Below are positions 18,700 to 27,370 of a stretch of DNA of 64,000 nucleotides, piece after piece. The position numbers and the translations under genes were made by a program. This stretch comes from Agarivorans sp. TSD2052 (GTDB taxonomy: Bacteria > Pseudomonadota > Gammaproteobacteria > Enterobacterales > Celerinatantimonadaceae): contig NZ_CP096670.1 in NCBI RefSeq assembly GCF_023238625.1, positions 1,105,501 to 1,169,500 on the forward strand, in the 5' to 3' direction. Each line of letters begins with the position of its first letter. The first letter of the stretch is position 1. The notes below the pieces were generated by a model. That model made no database searches and was not told the origin of the DNA. It saw only the letters and a program-made list of their open reading frames with translations.

Positions 18700-20415
18700 A
18701 TGGCCACTGGTAAATATTTACGCTGGAAAGATGAAAACGGGAATGAGTTTCGCCCTGTTTCACTATCTGGTAATGCTTTGCTTAACGATCGAACCTTAAA
18801 TAAAAGCTCGGCTTTTAGTTTTGAAGAACGTGAAGCTTTTAATTTAGCCGGTTTATTGCCACCTAAACCGCAAACCTTTGAAGACCAATTAAAACGTGTT
18901 TACCAAGGGTTTTTAAGCGCCTGTAGCGATATCGAGCAATACCAGTATTTGCGAGCCCTACAAGACCGAAATGAGACCTTGTTCTATGCGTTAGTGTCTC
19001 GCCATATCGAGGAAATGGCCCCCATTATTTATACGCCAACCGTAGGCAAAGCTTGTCAGGAGTTTAGCCACCGCTATCAAAAAGACCGTGGTTTATACAT
19101 TACCGCCGAGAATGTAGATCAAATGGGCGACATGGCGCGTCACTTTGCCGGTAAAGACATTAAAATTATCGTTGTTACCGATAGCCAAGGCATCCTTGGT
19201 TTAGGCGATTTAGGCATTGGCGGTATGGGCATTCCTATTGGTAAGCTTTCGTTATACACCTTGGGCGCAGGCATCCACCCAGCACGCTGTTTACCTATTG
19301 CTCTAGACGTAGGTACCGACAATCAAGACTTACTCGATGACCCCATGTACTTAGGGCTTCCTAAAAAACGGATGCGCGGTCAAGAGTATAAAGATTTCAT
19401 CGAGAAGTTTGTGGCGCAAACTAAGCTGCATTTCCCAGAAGCTGTATTGCAATGGGAAGACTTTAGTAAATCTAACGCTTTCGATAATTTGTCTCAGTAT
19501 GAAGATGAGCTGCCTTCATTTAACGATGATATTCAAGGTACGGGTTCAGTAGTGCTAGCGGGTGTTATTGGCGCGACTAAAATAAAGAATGAAACCTTAG
19601 GTGAGCAAGTATACGCGGTATATGGCGCTGGTGCGGGTGGGGTTGGCGTTGCTGACCAAATATTTGCAGGCCTTCTTAAAGAAGGCATTAATCATCAAGA
19701 GGCGCGAGACCGTATTTTCATTTTAGATTCTCGCGGGGTAGTATTTGATAATCGCGCTGATCTAGATGAATATAAAAAACGCTACGCCAAGCCTTTTGAG
19801 CTAGCACAAAACTGGACACTGGCCGAAGAAGGCAAAGCCAGCTTAGGCGAGCTTATCGACAATACGCCGGTTACCGTATTGCTAGGCTGTAGCGGCGTGG
19901 GTGGTGCATTTAAAGAAAGCCACGTGAAGAAGATGCTGGAATATACAACACGCCCAATGGTGTTTCCATTATCTAATCCAACCGACAACTGTGAAGCATT
20001 GCCAGAAGACGTATACAAGTGGAGTAATGGCCAAGCGATTGTGGCTACTGGTAGCCCATTTGACGACGTTGAATACAAAGGCCAAACCTACCGTATTGGC
20101 CAAGGTAATAATGTATTTATTTTCCCTGCTGTAGGTTTAGCGACTATCGTTTCTGGGGTGAGCAAAATCACTATGGAAATGTTCACTACCGCTTCATTTG
20201 CTTTGGCAGAGTATGTATCGCAAGAAGATTTAGACAGCGGCTGCGTATTCCCAAGAATGCGCAAGTTAAAAGACGTGTCTAGCGTTGTGGCAAAAGCTAT
20301 TTTGGAGCAAATTCAGCTAACCGACCCAGAAGGCTGTTTAAGCGGTAAAGATATAGAAAAAGAGCTGGCTGAACACATGTGGGAGCCTATATACCTGCCA
20401 TATCGCAGGGTTTAA
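18700..20415 (+). CDS. maeA: NAD-dependent malic enzyme
   Basis: The enzyme decarboxylates malate to pyruvate with reduction of NAD, linking the TCA cycle to pyruvate. The 571-residue length matches bacterial MaeA/SfcA. Visible motifs are IIYTPTVGKACQ (catalytic tyrosine), VVTDSQGILGLGDLG, the metal and dinucleotide segment FNDDIQGTGSVVLAG, the nucleotide fold YGAGAGGVGVADQ, and PLSNPTDNCEA. The ATG at 18700 is preceded by TTGGAGGA and matches the usual N-terminus; an upstream in-frame ATG would add 42 residues with no support. A terminator follows within 30 bases. Confidence 0.95.
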   Translation: MATGKYLRWKDENGNEFRPVSLSGNALLNDRTLNKSSAFSFEEREAFNLAGLLPPKPQTFEDQLKRVYQGFLSACSDIEQYQYLRALQDRNETLFYALVSRHIEEMAPIIYTPTVGKACQEFSHRYQKDRGLYITAENVDQMGDMARHFAGKDIKIIVVTDSQGILGLGDLGIGGMGIPIGKLSLYTLGAGIHPARCLPIALDVGTDNQDLLDDPMYLGLPKKRMRGQEYKDFIEKFVAQTKLHFPEAVLQWEDFSKSNAFDNLSQYEDELPSFNDDIQGTGSVVLAGVIGATKIKNETLGEQVYAVYGAGAGGVGVADQIFAGLLKEGINHQEARDRIFILDSRGVVFDNRADLDEYKKRYAKPFELAQNWTLAEEGKASLGELIDNTPVTVLLGCSGVGGAFKESHVKKMLEYTTRPMVFPLSNPTDNCEALPEDVYKWSNGQAIVATGSPFDDVEYKGQTYRIGQGNNVFIFPAVGLATIVSGVSKITMEMFTTASFALAEYVSQEDLDSGCVFPRMRKLKDVSSVVAKAILEQIQLTDPEGCLSGKDIEKELAEHMWEPIYLPYRRV

Positions 20416-20437
20416 GCACTTCAGTATGTACTAATTT

Positions 20438-20461
20438 AAGGAGCCTTAAGGCTCCTTTTTA
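20438..20461 (+). terminator. Rho-independent terminator of maeA
   Basis: An 8-bp perfect stem (AAGGAGCC at 20438-20445, GGCTCCTT at 20450-20457) with loop TTAA and a T-run. Confidence 0.9.
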
Positions 20462-20495
20462 CTCTGCGTTTGTACTGATTATGTGGCTTTGATTT

Positions 20496-20939
20496 CTACC
20501 GTAGCGCTTCAATGTGTTTTCTAGTCATTAGGTTTTGTCGAACTATCACTCTTATATGGTCGTAACTAAAGTTAAAGATAAATGCATAAATGGTTATAAA
20601 TACAGTTACTCCTAAGTCCATCACAAAGGCTTGCCATAAGCTGACATTCAAAATGTACGCCATTACTGGAATGGTTAACACTAATAAGCCTGCTTCAAAT
20701 AAGATGACATGAGCAATACGCAACGACAATGGGCGTCTATTTTTTTCGCCTGTTGCAAAACGATCAAAAATTAAATTGAACCCATAGTTCCAGACCATCG
20801 CTATTGTAGCTATAACTACCATGGTTCCTGATAGTGAACTCAGTTCATGCTCAGTGAATATGGCTAAGCCTGTTATTGATAAAGTCACGGCTAATAGTTC
20901 AAATAACACAGAGTGAAAGACTCTTTCTAACGTACTCAT
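20496..20939 (-). CDS. PACE-family multidrug/biocide efflux protein
   Basis: The 147-residue, four-helix product matches the proteobacterial antimicrobial compound efflux (PACE) family, whose founder AceI exports chlorhexidine and short-chain diamines. Two tandem BTP units are visible. The first has RVFHSVLFELLAV, whose glutamate matches the conserved acidic residue of helix 1, and ends WNYGFNLIFDRF. The second has RIAHVILFEAGLLV, with the matching glutamate, and FNFSYDHIR. GGAG precedes the ATG. It is divergent from a LysR gene with a palindrome between them, the usual arrangement of PACE genes with their regulators. Confidence 0.88.
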   Translation of the reverse strand: MSTLERVFHSVLFELLAVTLSITGLAIFTEHELSSLSGTMVVIATIAMVWNYGFNLIFDRFATGEKNRRPLSLRIAHVILFEAGLLVLTIPVMAYILNVSLWQAFVMDLGVTVFITIYAFIFNFSYDHIRVIVRQNLMTRKHIEALR

Positions 20940-21012
20940 ACAATTTCTCCGCGAAAGCGTTTATTAAAGAAGCGTGATTATGACAGGCGCGATGTCGAAA
21001 TAAAGTTAACAA

Positions 21013-21031
21013 CTATCACGAATAGTGATAG
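21013..21031. promoter_or_regulatory. Palindrome between the PACE and LysR genes, probable LysR operator
   Basis: CTATCAC-GAATA-GTGATAG is a perfect 7-bp inverted repeat containing a T-N11-A core (T at 21016, A at 21028), the typical LysR-type recognition pattern. It lies 33 bases upstream of the LysR start and about 75 bases upstream of the PACE start. Confidence 0.65.
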
Positions 21032-21063
21032 CTTGGGCTGTCCCCGCTAATATTAAGGTCACC

Positions 21064-21966
21064 ATGTACAGCTTTGAGCAACTAAAAGTTTTTGTCACGG
21101 TGTGTGAGTGCGGGTCTTTCTCGGCAGCAGCTCGTAAATTAAAGCGCGCTCAGTCAGGGGTAAGCCAAGCAATTGCCAATTTAGAAATAGCCATTAATCA
21201 AGACTTATTCAGCCGTGAAAAAAATACGCCAGAACTCACTGAGAATGCCAAAGCACTGCTACCGATAGCAAGGTCTTTGCTGCATCAGCAGAAGTACTTT
21301 GACCAAAAGGTCGAATCGTTAAGTAATGAATATGAACATGAATTAGTGATTGCGATTGATGAGAGTTTAATCAGTGATGATTTTTTGCAAATACTTGAAC
21401 CGCTGGCAGCGAAATTTCCAATCACTAATATTGAGATAGTCGCTAGCTCAACCTTCGATGTTGAAATCATGGTTAGCACCGGTAAAGCTCACTTAGGAAT
21501 CGTTTATGCCGATGGGGAGTTAAAAGTGGACATGGATTTCTTTCTGCTGGGACAAGCTCGTTTTCTTACGATTTCATCACCTGAGCATGAATTGGCACAA
21601 TTACCTATCGTACATGACGCTGATTTGAAAAGGTACCGGCAGTGTGTGCATCGAAGCTATCAACAAAAAGAGCTTTGGTTCAGCTACGGAATAAGTACGG
21701 TGATTTGGTATGCAAATACCCACCAAACCTTAGTTGAATTAACACAAAAAGGGATTGGCTGGGCGAACGTACCGGAGTTGTTGGTCAACCATAAGATTGA
21801 GCAAGGTCAACTTGTCGCCTTGCCGGTGGCTCATGAATATAATGGATGGTTAACATCTATAGGGTGCTTGATTTCTCGACGTCATGCTGGTGGACCGGTA
21901 TTGGAATATTTGACCAATTCACTGCAGCGCTACCACTTCAATGACCAGCGTTGGGAGTTGAAATGA
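21064..21966 (+). CDS. LysR-family regulator, probably of the adjacent PACE gene
   Basis: The 300-residue product has a LysR winged helix-turn-helix at residues 1-60 (FVTVCECGSFSAAARKLKRAQSGVSQAI) and a substrate-binding effector domain from about residue 90. I chose the ATG at 21064, where the typical N-terminus MYSFEQLKVF begins and TAAGGT precedes it; an earlier in-frame start would add 13 atypical residues. It is divergent from the PACE gene, and control of that gene is the natural inference. The inducer is unknown. Confidence 0.88.
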   Translation: MYSFEQLKVFVTVCECGSFSAAARKLKRAQSGVSQAIANLEIAINQDLFSREKNTPELTENAKALLPIARSLLHQQKYFDQKVESLSNEYEHELVIAIDESLISDDFLQILEPLAAKFPITNIEIVASSTFDVEIMVSTGKAHLGIVYADGELKVDMDFFLLGQARFLTISSPEHELAQLPIVHDADLKRYRQCVHRSYQQKELWFSYGISTVIWYANTHQTLVELTQKGIGWANVPELLVNHKIEQGQLVALPVAHEYNGWLTSIGCLISRRHAGGPVLEYLTNSLQRYHFNDQRWELK

Positions 21967-22176
21967 AATGTGGTTTCTTTTTTGAATAGCGAGTCATAAA
22001 TATACATATTAGCTTTGTGCTAGCAGCGTTCTCTATGATGCTAGACGGGCAGGTTATTTGGTGTAAGTACGATCATATTTCGTCTTCTATTTTTTCTTCG
22101 TCAGTACGGCATTGTGTTTATGTATAAATCGAGGCACCATTAACTGGTTGGACTTGTACTAGCAATTCCAACAAAT

Positions 22177-22358
22177 TCTCAGGGCGGGGTGTAACTCCCC
22201 ACCGGCGGTAATTAGTGTTATTTAACCCTAAAAGCCCGCGAGCGCCCAACAGCAGTTGGGGTCAGCAGATCTGGTGACTTAGCTTTTTGTCTAGCTAATA
22301 GTCCAGAGCCGACGGTAATTTGCAGCTTGGCTGTGATGAGTCCGGATGGAAGAGAATC
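22177..22358 (+). ncRNA. FMN riboswitch (RFN element) of ribB
   Basis: All conserved blocks of the RFN element are present in order: CTCAGGGCGGGGTG with ACTCCCCACCGGCGGTAAT, AGCCCGCGAGCGCC, GGGGTCAGCAGATCTGGTG, AGTCCAGAGCCGACGGTAA, and AGTCCGGATGGAAGAGAAT. It senses FMN and represses the downstream riboflavin gene. The stretch 22359-22521 is the expression platform and includes the CGCCCTGATTCTGG element common in gammaproteobacterial ribB leaders. Confidence 0.97.
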
Positions 22359-22521
22359 AAGCAGCATAGTTTTGCATTCATTTTGTGTGATGCTAAGTAA
22401 TTAGTGCGCGCCTGCGCGGTACTAAATTGTTGCCGATAACAAATCATAAACCTTGTTTATGGTGCTATTCCTGCACGCCCTGATTCTGGAAAACCTAATG
22501 TTGTAATTAAGGACTTTAACC

Positions 22522-23175
22522 ATGAATCAGTCTCTACTTGCCGAATATGGCAATGCTATCGAACGCGTTGACGCCGCACTTACAGCCTTGCGCTTAGGCC
22601 AAGGTGTACTGGTGGTTGACGATGAAGACCGCGAAAACGAAGGCGATTTAATCTTTGCTGCCGAAACCCTCACTGACGCACAAATGGCTATGCTGATTCG
22701 CGAATGCAGCGGTATTGTTTGCCTGTGTATCAATGATGATAAAATAAAACAATTAGATCTACCGCCAATGGTGAGCGACAACTCTAGCCAATTTGGTACA
22801 GCCTTTACCGTGAGTATCGAAGCTAAAGTGGGTGTAACCACCGGTGTATCTGCAGCAGACCGAGTGACTACCATAAAAACCGCCATTGCCGACGGCGCAA
22901 CACCTAGCGATTTAGCGCGCCCTGGTCATGTTTACCCGTTACGTGCTCAGCCTGGCGGCGTATTAACTCGCCGTGGCCACACCGAGGGAACGGTAGATTT
23001 GGTGACTTTAGCAGGTTTAAAGCCGGCGGGAGTGCTGTGTGAAGTAACCATGCCAGATGGTACCATGGCGCGTTTACCGGAGATTGTAGCGTTTGCTAAG
23101 TTGCATGCTATGCCAGTACTAAGCATTGAAGATATTGTGGAGTATCGCAAGGCATTAATGAGTAAAGTCGGCTAA
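22522..23175 (+). CDS. ribB: 3,4-dihydroxy-2-butanone-4-phosphate synthase
   Basis: RibB converts ribulose 5-phosphate to 3,4-dihydroxy-2-butanone 4-phosphate and formate, the carbohydrate branch of riboflavin synthesis. The 217-residue product is a stand-alone RibB with no fused RibA. The family signatures are [18 protein letters not shown] (Mg2+ and active-site acidic residues), [22 protein letters not shown] and [22 protein letters not shown] precedes the ATG. It is monocistronic behind an FMN riboswitch. It supplies flavin that the nearby Na+-NQR complex uses in large amounts, though the two loci are not transcriptionally linked. Confidence 0.98.
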   Translation: MNQSLLAEYGNAIERVDAALTALRLGQGVLVVDDEDRENEGDLIFAAETLTDAQMAMLIRECSGIVCLCINDDKIKQLDLPPMVSDNSSQFGTAFTVSIEAKVGVTTGVSAADRVTTIKTAIADGATPSDLARPGHVYPLRAQPGGVLTRRGHTEGTVDLVTLAGLKPAGVLCEVTMPDGTMARLPEIVAFAKLHAMPVLSIEDIVEYRKALMSKVG

Positions 23176-23560
23176 GGTCTCGCTTAATAGTAAATAAAGG
23201 GGTCTAAGGGCCTCTTATTTGATTAGGTACTTAGAACGATTGTTGATTGATAGTTGTGTGTGTTGGTAAACGCGTTTTGCCGCCAAAAATTCGAGCCTTT
23301 AACAGGGGACCTAATACCGAGTGCTACCCATGTCAGCTTTGATGCTGATAAAGCTACCTTCCCTAAGGTGAGAACCTATTCCATTGAACGGATTGCTGCC
23401 AGTTCATTAATCTCCCTCTAAAAGTAGCTGGCTAAATAAACCATATATTTTTATGGATTTAGTCGCAAGCATTTACATTGTGACTATTGGTTTGTTTCTC
23501 TCTATGTTTCAATGCTTTTGATTGAATTGTTAGCAAAGTTTTAAAGGGACAGTATTAAAA
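23176..23560. other. Intergenic region between ribB and the esterase gene
   Basis: A weak imperfect hairpin (AAATAA arms around 23192-23220) may end the ribB transcript. Bases 23270-23421 are less AT-rich than their surroundings and contain an open frame ending at TAA 23419-23421 with no good start codon, plus short inverted repeats (AGCTTT/AAAGCT; AGGT/ACCT). It could be a decayed gene end or a structured RNA. I recognise neither. Confidence 0.35.
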
Positions 23561-25021
23561 ATGGATAAGATGCGGTTTATTGTCATACCGCTTTTTGTAT
23601 TATGGCTAATGGGTGGCTGCGTCAGTATTGGTCAACCAAGCTGTAACAATTATGCAGGTACTTGGGAACTGGTTGCTAATGTTGATGACAGCAATTGCAG
23701 TGGTGTTGGTCAGCGTTTTAAGCAAGTGTTTGTCGTGAATCAAAACCAATGCCAATTAACTATTGATGGTGGTATTCAAGGCGACATTAAAGGGCAGGGA
23801 ATTACCTGGTCTTTACCCAGCGGTCAAGCCAATGGCGGAACCATCACCTATTCATCGGCGCTCGCAGAAATCGACAATCAAGTCATTAACGGTGCTTATC
23901 ACTGGCAATGGAGTGACGCCAACTATCGTTGCTCGGGGACTACCTCGGTAGCAGGACGTATTTTGTCTGACCAAGAGGCTGCTAAGGCGGAACTTGGAGA
24001 ATTTGCTATGCAGATAAAGCATCCCATGCTTTCTCCAAGCGAAAATAGCCAAGCTCATACCTTTAGTATCACAGCTAAAGGTGCCAAACAGGTTTACTTA
24101 GCGGGGGAAATGAGTGATTGGCGGCCCAATGTGTTTGCTATGCAGCCAGATGAAAACGGCTTGTGGTCTATTACCTTGTATTTGGCTCCAGGTGCTTGGC
24201 AGTATAAATTTATCGTAGACGGGACTTGGATCGCTGATCAGAACAATAGTCATTCGGTGCCAGACAGCCATGGTGGAGTTAACTCTGTACTGCTTATTGG
24301 CGAAGAAGATTTACTCTTAAAGGCAGATTCAGCAGTAGCCCATGGCAATATTATTGAAGCGGATCTGGCCAGTAAGCATCTAGCTCAAACCAGCGCTTAT
24401 GCCCTGTATTTACCTCCTAATTATCACACCTCGAAACAAGATTACCCCTTACTGGTGTTATTGCATGGCTATGGCAATAACTATAAGCAGTGGATTATAG
24501 ACGGTAAAATTCAACACTTAATGGATAACATGATTGCCAATAAGAGTATTGAACCATTTATTGTGTTAATGCCTTCTGCAGGAACCAGCTATTACAAAGG
24601 ACAGCATGAAAGTTTCATTATGCAGGAGCTGCTGCCTCATGTTGCTGAGCAATATCAAGTTAAGGCTGGGCCAGGTTATAGTGCTATTAGTGGTATATCA
24701 ATGGGTGGCGCAGGTGCGTTTTATTTAGCACATAAGTACCCAAAGCAATTTGGCCTTTCGTTGCCGCTTAGTGGTTATTTTGATATGGAAATGTATCCCA
24801 GCTTTAGTTGGCAGAACTTCACATTGGATGCTGAGCTTACTCTGTTTTGTGGAGAGGATGACTCAATCAGTTACCCATCTAATCGACGTTTAGTTGAACA
24901 ACTTAATCAGCAGGGGGTTGAGTTTTCTTACTTGACCGCTGAGGGTGGACATACTTGGCGTTATTGGAATGGTATTTCAGAACAAGTGCTTAAGCAGGTA
25001 TCGTCGTTTTTTGCGCAATAA
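23561..25021 (+). CDS. Lipoprotein with CBM48-like domain and C-terminal esterase
   Basis: The 486-residue product has a signal ending in the lipobox MGGC. An uncharacterised beta-rich domain follows (about residues 25-140, with several cysteines). Next is a CBM48/AMPK-type glycogen-binding E-set domain (residues ~160-245; VYLAGEMSDWRPNVFAMQ, PGAWQYKFIVDGTWIAD), and last an alpha/beta-hydrolase esterase of the enterochelin-esterase/EstD type. The nucleophile elbow is GISMGG; candidate acid and histidine are in CGEDDSI and EGGHTWRYW. Similar fusions occur on acetyl-, feruloyl- or siderophore-esterases, so the substrate is open. AAGGGACAG precedes the ATG. Transcribed alone. Confidence 0.8.
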   Translation: MDKMRFIVIPLFVLWLMGGCVSIGQPSCNNYAGTWELVANVDDSNCSGVGQRFKQVFVVNQNQCQLTIDGGIQGDIKGQGITWSLPSGQANGGTITYSSALAEIDNQVINGAYHWQWSDANYRCSGTTSVAGRILSDQEAAKAELGEFAMQIKHPMLSPSENSQAHTFSITAKGAKQVYLAGEMSDWRPNVFAMQPDENGLWSITLYLAPGAWQYKFIVDGTWIADQNNSHSVPDSHGGVNSVLLIGEEDLLLKADSAVAHGNIIEADLASKHLAQTSAYALYLPPNYHTSKQDYPLLVLLHGYGNNYKQWIIDGKIQHLMDNMIANKSIEPFIVLMPSAGTSYYKGQHESFIMQELLPHVAEQYQVKAGPGYSAISGISMGGAGAFYLAHKYPKQFGLSLPLSGYFDMEMYPSFSWQNFTLDAELTLFCGEDDSISYPSNRRLVEQLNQQGVEFSYLTAEGGHTWRYWNGISEQVLKQVSSFFAQ

Positions 25022-25027
25022 AATAAA

Positions 25028-25045
25028 AGGGGCCCTAAGGCCCCT
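25028..25045 (+). terminator. Terminator-like hairpin after the esterase gene
   Basis: A perfect 7-bp stem AGGGGCC/GGCCCCT with loop CTAA lies 7 bases after the stop. The T-run is poor, so efficiency is uncertain. Confidence 0.55.
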
Positions 25046-25290
25046 AATCAGTTTAAGCGTTTAGTACTTATTGTTGTGTTATCGCTCAGCAAGAGCGCTA
25101 ACATTAGTCTATAACAAGCTTTGGATTATGGAAGGTCAAATGAGTTTTTTTTGCATTTGTGTGACAAAAGTGTGAACTCAGCAACACTAATATGAAACAA
25201 CTTAATTAGCAGGCAGGGTGTTTACTGAGCACCAAGCCCTTTATTATTTTATGAGGCTTTATATTTAGTCTTTAATTGTAATCATCTAAA

Positions 25291-25310
25291 GGCTTAGACA
25301 ATGCTAAGCC
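25291..25310 (-). terminator. Terminator-like hairpin after the aldo/keto reductase gene
   Basis: A perfect 7-bp stem GGCTTAG/CTAAGCC with a 6-base loop lies 20 bases beyond the stop on the minus strand and is followed by TTTAGA. Confidence 0.5.
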
Positions 25311-25330
25311 CTGTTATTGTTTGTTTAATG

Positions 25331-26314
25331 TTAGAAGCGCTCAAGTCCAGCGGGTTTATTGGCTAAAATAGTATCGACTTTATCCCATATCGTTGAATCT
25401 AAGCGCTGCGACAACTCAAGAGCTTGCAGGTTATCATTTAATTGTTCTAATTTTGATACGCCTAAAATAACACTGCTTACTTGTGGCATACGTAAACACC
25501 AGTTTAAGGCTAAGTGGTGTAGTGGCATATCCAGCTGCTGGGCAAGTTGATTAAGCTGAGAGATTTGTTCTAACTTGTTGTTTTCACCAATTAGCATATC
25601 ACGCAGCCATTCGTAACCTGGCAAACTTAAACGGCTATTTTCTGGTACCCCATTTAAGTACTTACCGGTGAGTAAACCACTGGCTAAAGGTGAAAAGATT
25701 GTCGTGCCTAATCCGGTTAACTGATAAAGCGGCAGGTATTCACTCTCTACTTTATCGCGCACCATCATGTTGTATTGTGGTTGCTCCATGACTGGTGCGT
25801 GCAAGTTTTCAGCTTTAGCTACCGCCCATGCTTCAGTAATTTGCTGAGCGCTCCACTCCGAAGTGCCCCAGTACATCACCTTACCTTGGCATACTAGGTC
25901 ATGCATAGCTCGTACTGTTTCATAAATCGGGGTATCGACGTCGGGCCGATGGCAATAAAAAAGATCCAAGTAATCAACTCGTAAGCGTTTTAGTGCGGCA
26001 TGGCAGGCATCAAATACATGTTTACGGCTTAAGCCCCGCTGGGTAGGTTTGTTTCCTCCCCAAAAGACCTTGCTAGACACAACAAAACTATCTCGTGACC
26101 AGCCAAGCTGCTCAATGGCTTGCCCCATTAAACGTTCGCTTTCACCGCTTTCATAGCCTTCGGCGTTATCGTAGAAATTGATGCCCGCATCATAAGCGCG
26201 CGTCATAATGTGTTTAGCGGCAGTTAAATCGACTTGCTTGCCAAAGGTCACCCAAGAACCCAAACCAAACTCACTGACTTGAAGGCCGCTGCGACCTAAT
26301 CGACGGTATTGCAT
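25331..26314 (-). CDS. Aldo/keto reductase, Kv-beta/YghZ-like
   Basis: The 327-residue product is an NADPH-dependent aldo/keto reductase of the potassium-channel-beta-like group, which reduces aldehydes such as methylglyoxal. The catalytic tetrad is visible: Asp and Tyr in NFYDNAEGY, Lys in VVSSKVFWGG and His in DLFYCHRPD. The coenzyme segment SPLASGLLTGKY and the late SVILGVSKLEQLNDNL are typical. It is divergent from a LysR gene, which may regulate it. The exact physiological aldehyde is unknown. Confidence 0.9.
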   Translation of the reverse strand: MQYRRLGRSGLQVSEFGLGSWVTFGKQVDLTAAKHIMTRAYDAGINFYDNAEGYESGESERLMGQAIEQLGWSRDSFVVSSKVFWGGNKPTQRGLSRKHVFDACHAALKRLRVDYLDLFYCHRPDVDTPIYETVRAMHDLVCQGKVMYWGTSEWSAQQITEAWAVAKAENLHAPVMEQPQYNMMVRDKVESEYLPLYQLTGLGTTIFSPLASGLLTGKYLNGVPENSRLSLPGYEWLRDMLIGENNKLEQISQLNQLAQQLDMPLHHLALNWCLRMPQVSSVILGVSKLEQLNDNLQALELSQRLDSTIWDKVDTILANKPAGLERF

Positions 26315-26467
26315 GTTGTACCTGCTTAAATGGGAAAAGATAGCTCAAGTATAGAGTTTGTATACCCGCTAAAAAGAGGCATAAAGCAAAATTACTGTTT
26401 GATATAACGTATAATTGGCTTGTTTTGAGTATTATTGTGCATAAATGTTTAGTTACTGGTGTGGTTA

Positions 26468-27370
26468 ATGTCTAAGAGTCACAAAAAATTAGAGCGCTTA
26501 TTGTTGTTTTACGAGGTTGCTCAGCAGCTTAGTTTTTCTAAAGCCGCTGAACAATTGGCTATTTCTCGCAGTTACCTATCGCAACAAATTCGCCGTTTAG
26601 AGCAAGACCTACATACTCAGCTGTTGATTCGAACCACACGAACCGTGAGGTTAACTACCGAAGGGCATAAGGTGTTCCTACAAGCTCAATCCATGCACCA
26701 TAATTTGTTAGATTTAGAACGAGACTTAGAGCATAGTGGCGAAGATGTTGCGGGTATCTTACGAGTCACTGCTCCGGCAGCGTTTGCTGATTCGTTCTTG
26801 GTGCAATTATGCCAAGGGTTTAGCCAGCGTTATCCTGAAGTGAGCTTTGAGGTTGATGTTGGTCATCATTTAGAAGATTTGCACGAGCGTAACTTTGACT
26901 TGGCCATAAGGGTTACCGCTCAACCGCCGCAAAATATGGTGGCTCGTCAGCTGACCCAGTATAGTCATTGGGTGTGTGCATCCCCTGAATACTTAGCGGC
27001 TCATTTTGTTCCCCAGCAACCTAGTGAACTGACAGAGTTACAGTGCTTGGCCTTTCCTAACTGGCGCGCTTGGACATTTAATCGCGCAGGCAAAAGTGAA
27101 GTGATTGAAGCCCAAGGACAGTTTGCGGTAAATGATAATAACATTTTGATTAAGGCCGCATTGAATCATCAAGGGCTAATTAGAGTGCCTGAACACTTAC
27201 TATGGAAGCATGTTAAAGCGGGCCGTTTACAGCGGGTTTTAAGTCTTTATCAAGTTGAACCTCGGCAAGTTTGGATGCTTTATCCACCGAAGATTGAACA
27301 TTCATCCCGCTTACAACATTTTGTGGCTTATTTGCAAGAACAGATAATCCAGTTGCAATTATTTAGCTAA
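26468..27370 (+). CDS. LysR-family transcriptional regulator
   Basis: The 300-residue product has an N-terminal LysR helix-turn-helix (FYEVAQQLSFSKAAEQLAISRSYLSQQIRRLE) and a CrgA-like effector domain (GILRVTAPAAFADSFLVQL). The ATG at 26468 fits the family N-terminus; a GTG nine bases earlier is also possible. It is divergent from the aldo/keto reductase, the obvious candidate target. Its stop codon overlaps the stop of the convergent GH16 gene by four bases, so no terminator separates the two. Confidence 0.87.
   Translation: MSKSHKKLERLLLFYEVAQQLSFSKAAEQLAISRSYLSQQIRRLEQDLHTQLLIRTTRTVRLTTEGHKVFLQAQSMHHNLLDLERDLEHSGEDVAGILRVTAPAAFADSFLVQLCQGFSQRYPEVSFEVDVGHHLEDLHERNFDLAIRVTAQPPQNMVARQLTQYSHWVCASPEYLAAHFVPQQPSELTELQCLAFPNWRAWTFNRAGKSEVIEAQGQFAVNDNNILIKAALNHQGLIRVPEHLLWKHVKAGRLQRVLSLYQVEPRQVWMLYPPKIEHSSRLQHFVAYLQEQIIQLQLFS

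Larger units (their letters stand above)
25022..25330. other. Convergent intergenic region with two hairpins
   Basis: This space between convergent genes holds two candidate terminators, described separately. The rest is AT-rich and I see no gene or known RNA in it. Confidence 0.5.
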
